Shown: piece after piece, positions 61,117 through 64,000 of the stretch
Layout: every line of letters begins with the position of its first letter
Position numbering within the stretch: position 1 is the stretch's first letter
Origin: Clostridiales bacterium
GTDB lineage: Bacteria > Bacillota > Clostridia > Christensenellales > Christensenellaceae
Assembly: GCA_015056045.1 (NCBI GenBank)
Contig: SVGZ01000010.1
Span: 1-64,000, forward strand
Length of the DNA stretch: 64,000 nucleotides
Direction: 5' to 3'
The notes under the pieces: generated by a model
What the model was told of the DNA's origin: nothing
Seen by the model: only the letters and a program-made list of their open reading frames with translations
The model's database searches: none
Position numbers and translations under genes: made by a program

Positions 61117-62439
61117 TTAATCCTCCGAAGCAAATTGATCGAGAATTTTGGCTTTTTCCTGCGGTTTGGTATCGCCGTGTTTGACCATGCGCATGGTGAG
61201 GAAGCTTAAAGCGACAAAGAATGCACCGTAAGGGAACAGGAATGCATAGCCTGCGTTCGGGTCTGTGGAGCCAAGAATAAGATAGCCGTATTCCAGAATG
61301 AAACCGGAAAGTATCGGCGTTAATACCTGTGCGGCCTGCGATGCGGTGTAATAATAACCGGTATATTTACCGATGTTGCTGCCTTTTGCAAGCTCAACGA
61401 CCATCGGATAACTGTTTACGTTAATCGCAGCCCAGCCTGCACCAGCAATAATGAAGAAAATTGTGATCCAGAACGAGTATGTTTTAAAGAAAGAGCCTGC
61501 AAAAAATGCCGTAAACAACAGAATAATGCCAAGAAGGATCGTCTTTTTTCTTCCGATCTTTCCCGAAAGAATACCGACAGGAACAAAGCAGACGATTGCC
61601 GCTGCCTGTGCCAAAATCAATGTAGAGGCAAAAGAGCCGCCTTTGAAGCCCCAGTAAACGCTAGCATATTTTGAAAAAGCCGTTGTGATGCCGTTATAGC
61701 CCATGAACCAGAAAAATACAGAAGCAAGGATGAAATACAGCGAACGTTTTTTCTGTTTGCTCATTTCCACAGCAGCGGTTTCTTCCTTTTCTTCTTCCTC
61801 AACAAGACCAAGCGCAGCCGTTTCCTCTTCAGCGATCTTCCTGAGTTTGTTTTCTTTAGTTGTTTTCAAAAGAATGACCAAGCTGATGAACATCAGAACC
61901 GCCGTAAAGGCAAATACGGGCATATAATCCGGATGATCCACAGCGGGAACAAGGAAATTGACCGATAAAAGAATGACAATACCGCCAATGGTACCCATAA
62001 GGTTAATGATCGCATTGGCTTTACTTCTGAAAGGCTTTGGCGTAATATCCGGCATTAAGGCAACGGCAGGACTTCTGAAAGTTGCCATAGCAAGAAGAAG
62101 TAAAAACAGCGCTATAAGGAAAAGGCTTAAATTTCTTGTACTTTCCGCGATCGGGAGGATCATCATAATGATGACCGCTGCTATTGTTCCAAAAAGTATG
62201 TACGGTGTTCTTTTGCCCAAGCGTGTGTTTGTTTTATCGGATAATGCGCCAAAAATCGGCAGTAAAAATAAAGAAAGGATGTTATCGAAAGACATAATGA
62301 ATCCCGAAAAGACATCGTTGATATCAAAACTGTTTTTCAGGATCTGCGGGATAAGGCCATCATATAACTGCCAGAATGCACTGATCAAAAGAAATGCAAA
62401 ACCGGCAAAAAGCGTTCTCTTCGTATTAAGTTTCATCAT
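61117..62439 (-). CDS. MFS transporter (SLC45-like)
   Basis: 12-TM pattern; FDNILSLFLLPIFGALSDKTNTRLGKRTPYILFG. Confidence 0.9.
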   Translation of the reverse strand: MMKLNTKRTLFAGFAFLLISAFWQLYDGLIPQILKNSFDINDVFSGFIMSFDNILSLFLLPIFGALSDKTNTRLGKRTPYILFGTIAAVIIMMILPIAESTRNLSLFLIALFLLLLAMATFRSPAVALMPDITPKPFRSKANAIINLMGTIGGIVILLSVNFLVPAVDHPDYMPVFAFTAVLMFISLVILLKTTKENKLRKIAEEETAALGLVEEEEKEETAAVEMSKQKKRSLYFILASVFFWFMGYNGITTAFSKYASVYWGFKGGSFASTLILAQAAAIVCFVPVGILSGKIGRKKTILLGIILLFTAFFAGSFFKTYSFWITIFFIIAGAGWAAINVNSYPMVVELAKGSNIGKYTGYYYTASQAAQVLTPILSGFILEYGYLILGSTDPNAGYAFLFPYGAFFVALSFLTMRMVKHGDTKPQEKAKILDQFASED

Positions 62440-62499
62440 AAGCTCCTTTCATAAAACAAATCCATTCTAACATAAAGTGTTTGAATCGTAAACTAAAAA

Positions 62500-62520
62500 A
62501 CCGCCTCTTTACGAAGCGGT
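62500..62520 (-). terminator. Terminator of downstream-read MFS gene
   Basis: Minus strand AACCGCTTCGTAAAGAGGCGGTTTTTTAG. Confidence 0.65.
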
Positions 62521-62532
62521 TGAAAAAGAATC

Positions 62533-63912
62533 TTATTTTGCAGAGACTAATTTTTTGACGGATTTTTTGAAATCTTTCCAAAGATCGGTCATTTCAAATT
62601 CTCTGTTGTTGGTTATCCTCGGTACGAAGATCAGGATAACGACGAGCCTCAACACAGCAGAAACCACGAAAATGATCTTATAGTGATCGAGCGCAATGTT
62701 ATTGGCAATAAAGCTATCCTGCATGGTCTGCAGAACTGCACCGCCGGTTAAGGTTCCGAGGAAAGAACCCAAAAGCGAAGTAAAGCAGGAATAGATCGCA
62801 ATATAATTCGGTCTCTGGTCATCCGTTGCATAAGATAAAAGCGACGTCTGCGAAGCAAGGTTTACCGCACAGAGGAAAGCGTTTGCAACAAGGTTATACA
62901 GAAGCATGACCCACATGCTGCCGGGGCTTGCCATGAGCCAAATAAGCGGTGTTACAGCGCTGATAAGGCCAGCAAACCAGAAGATCGGTTTATGCCCATA
63001 GAAGTCAAGCTTTCTTCCCCAGAAAGGTACGATGAGCATCGTGATGATCGACGAAGCAACATTGCCTGCGAGTGTGACTTCCGTATTGGAAAGTGCCATA
63101 TCGCCCAATGCATAACGTGTATAGAAAGAACCGGAAAGATTCGATGTAAAGCACCAGATCGTCCAGAAAATCATGAACTTGACAAAGGGCTTGTTATCAA
63201 AAATCTTTTTGAATACATCGCTGATTTTTGCGGAAGCATCCGTTTTCATGGGGACATTTTCAACGCCGATGAAGCTCAGCATATCGGCAATACCGAAAAT
63301 ACTGCCAATACCGAGGACGATCGCATAACCCTTATAGCCGGGAATGATGTCGAGGATATATGCTGTACCGATGCCAACGGTCAGGCTGATAACGGATATG
63401 ATCCTGTCACGAACGGCAAGCCATCTGCCGCGGATACCGATCGGTACAAGGTCTGCCATCCAGGGAGTCCAGCAGACATTGATAAATGAACCAAAAACAG
63501 AGTTGATCCCAACAAGGAAAATCAACGACCAAATCCTGAGCCAGGAAGGATCCATCGGAACAAAATACGGGACAAGGCCAATGATCAACCATACTGCACG
63601 GGAGATCGTTCCGTAAAGCAGCATATACTTTTTGCGTTTATGCGTTTTGCTGACAAGTAATGCCGCCGGGATCTGCATCAATGTACCGACGCAGGGAATT
63701 GCAGTTAAAACACCATAAATGAAGTCATTTGCACCAAGCTCTGCAGCAAGGCCCGTTAATGCAGGACCCGAAGAGGTGATCGTAGACCACAAATTGCCGA
63801 ACAGATTGCCGAATATCATCATCATGATACTGCGGCGTATTTTCTGCGGAAGATTCTCTTCATCATACAGCGCTGTAAACGGAGAATGCAGTTTCTTTCG
63901 TTCCATATGCAT
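62533..63912 (-). CDS. MFS transporter
   Basis: 12-TM pattern; GNLWSTITSSGPALTGLAAELGANDFIYGVLTAIPCVGTLMQIPAALLVSKTHKRK. Confidence 0.88.
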   Translation of the reverse strand: MHMERKKLHSPFTALYDEENLPQKIRRSIMMMIFGNLFGNLWSTITSSGPALTGLAAELGANDFIYGVLTAIPCVGTLMQIPAALLVSKTHKRKKYMLLYGTISRAVWLIIGLVPYFVPMDPSWLRIWSLIFLVGINSVFGSFINVCWTPWMADLVPIGIRGRWLAVRDRIISVISLTVGIGTAYILDIIPGYKGYAIVLGIGSIFGIADMLSFIGVENVPMKTDASAKISDVFKKIFDNKPFVKFMIFWTIWCFTSNLSGSFYTRYALGDMALSNTEVTLAGNVASSIITMLIVPFWGRKLDFYGHKPIFWFAGLISAVTPLIWLMASPGSMWVMLLYNLVANAFLCAVNLASQTSLLSYATDDQRPNYIAIYSCFTSLLGSFLGTLTGGAVLQTMQDSFIANNIALDHYKIIFVVSAVLRLVVILIFVPRITNNREFEMTDLWKDFKKSVKKLVSAK

Positions 63913-64000
63913 ACCTCAATTCATTGGGAATCTATAGAAATAATTATACATTACATCAATTCACGCGTCAATAATTCCGGGTATTATTTCTCAAGTGTCT

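Overview
The window looks like ordinary chromosome of an endospore-forming, low-to-mid GC Firmicute (Clostridia-like). It is densely packed with about 60 protein-coding genes, mostly on the minus strand. I recognised no rRNA, tRNA, CRISPR array, prophage or IS element. Core modules are: polA-coaE-lytic transglycosylase; pcrA-ligA; yicC-remA-gmk-rpoZ-coaBC; glyA-rnc; spoIIGA-sigE; hslO; lysA; glpK; tcdA-tatD; and cwlJ-gerQ. There are also several ABC, MFS, MATE and P-type ATPase transporters. The parts most worth a second look are: (1) a two-component-system locus whose downstream genes encode GerMN-domain lipoproteins and whose upstream gene encodes a SipW-like signal peptidase fold that appears to lack the catalytic Ser; (2) a TetM/EF-G-like ribosome-protection GTPase where priA usually follows coaBC, with a terminator-like hairpin directly in front of its TTG start; (3) a perfect 15-bp palindrome at the expected transcription start of a lone tyrosine recombinase, plus an overlapping small upstream ORF; (4) some odd gene overlaps and uncharacterised operon genes. 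All calls come from reading the sequence. No database search was run.
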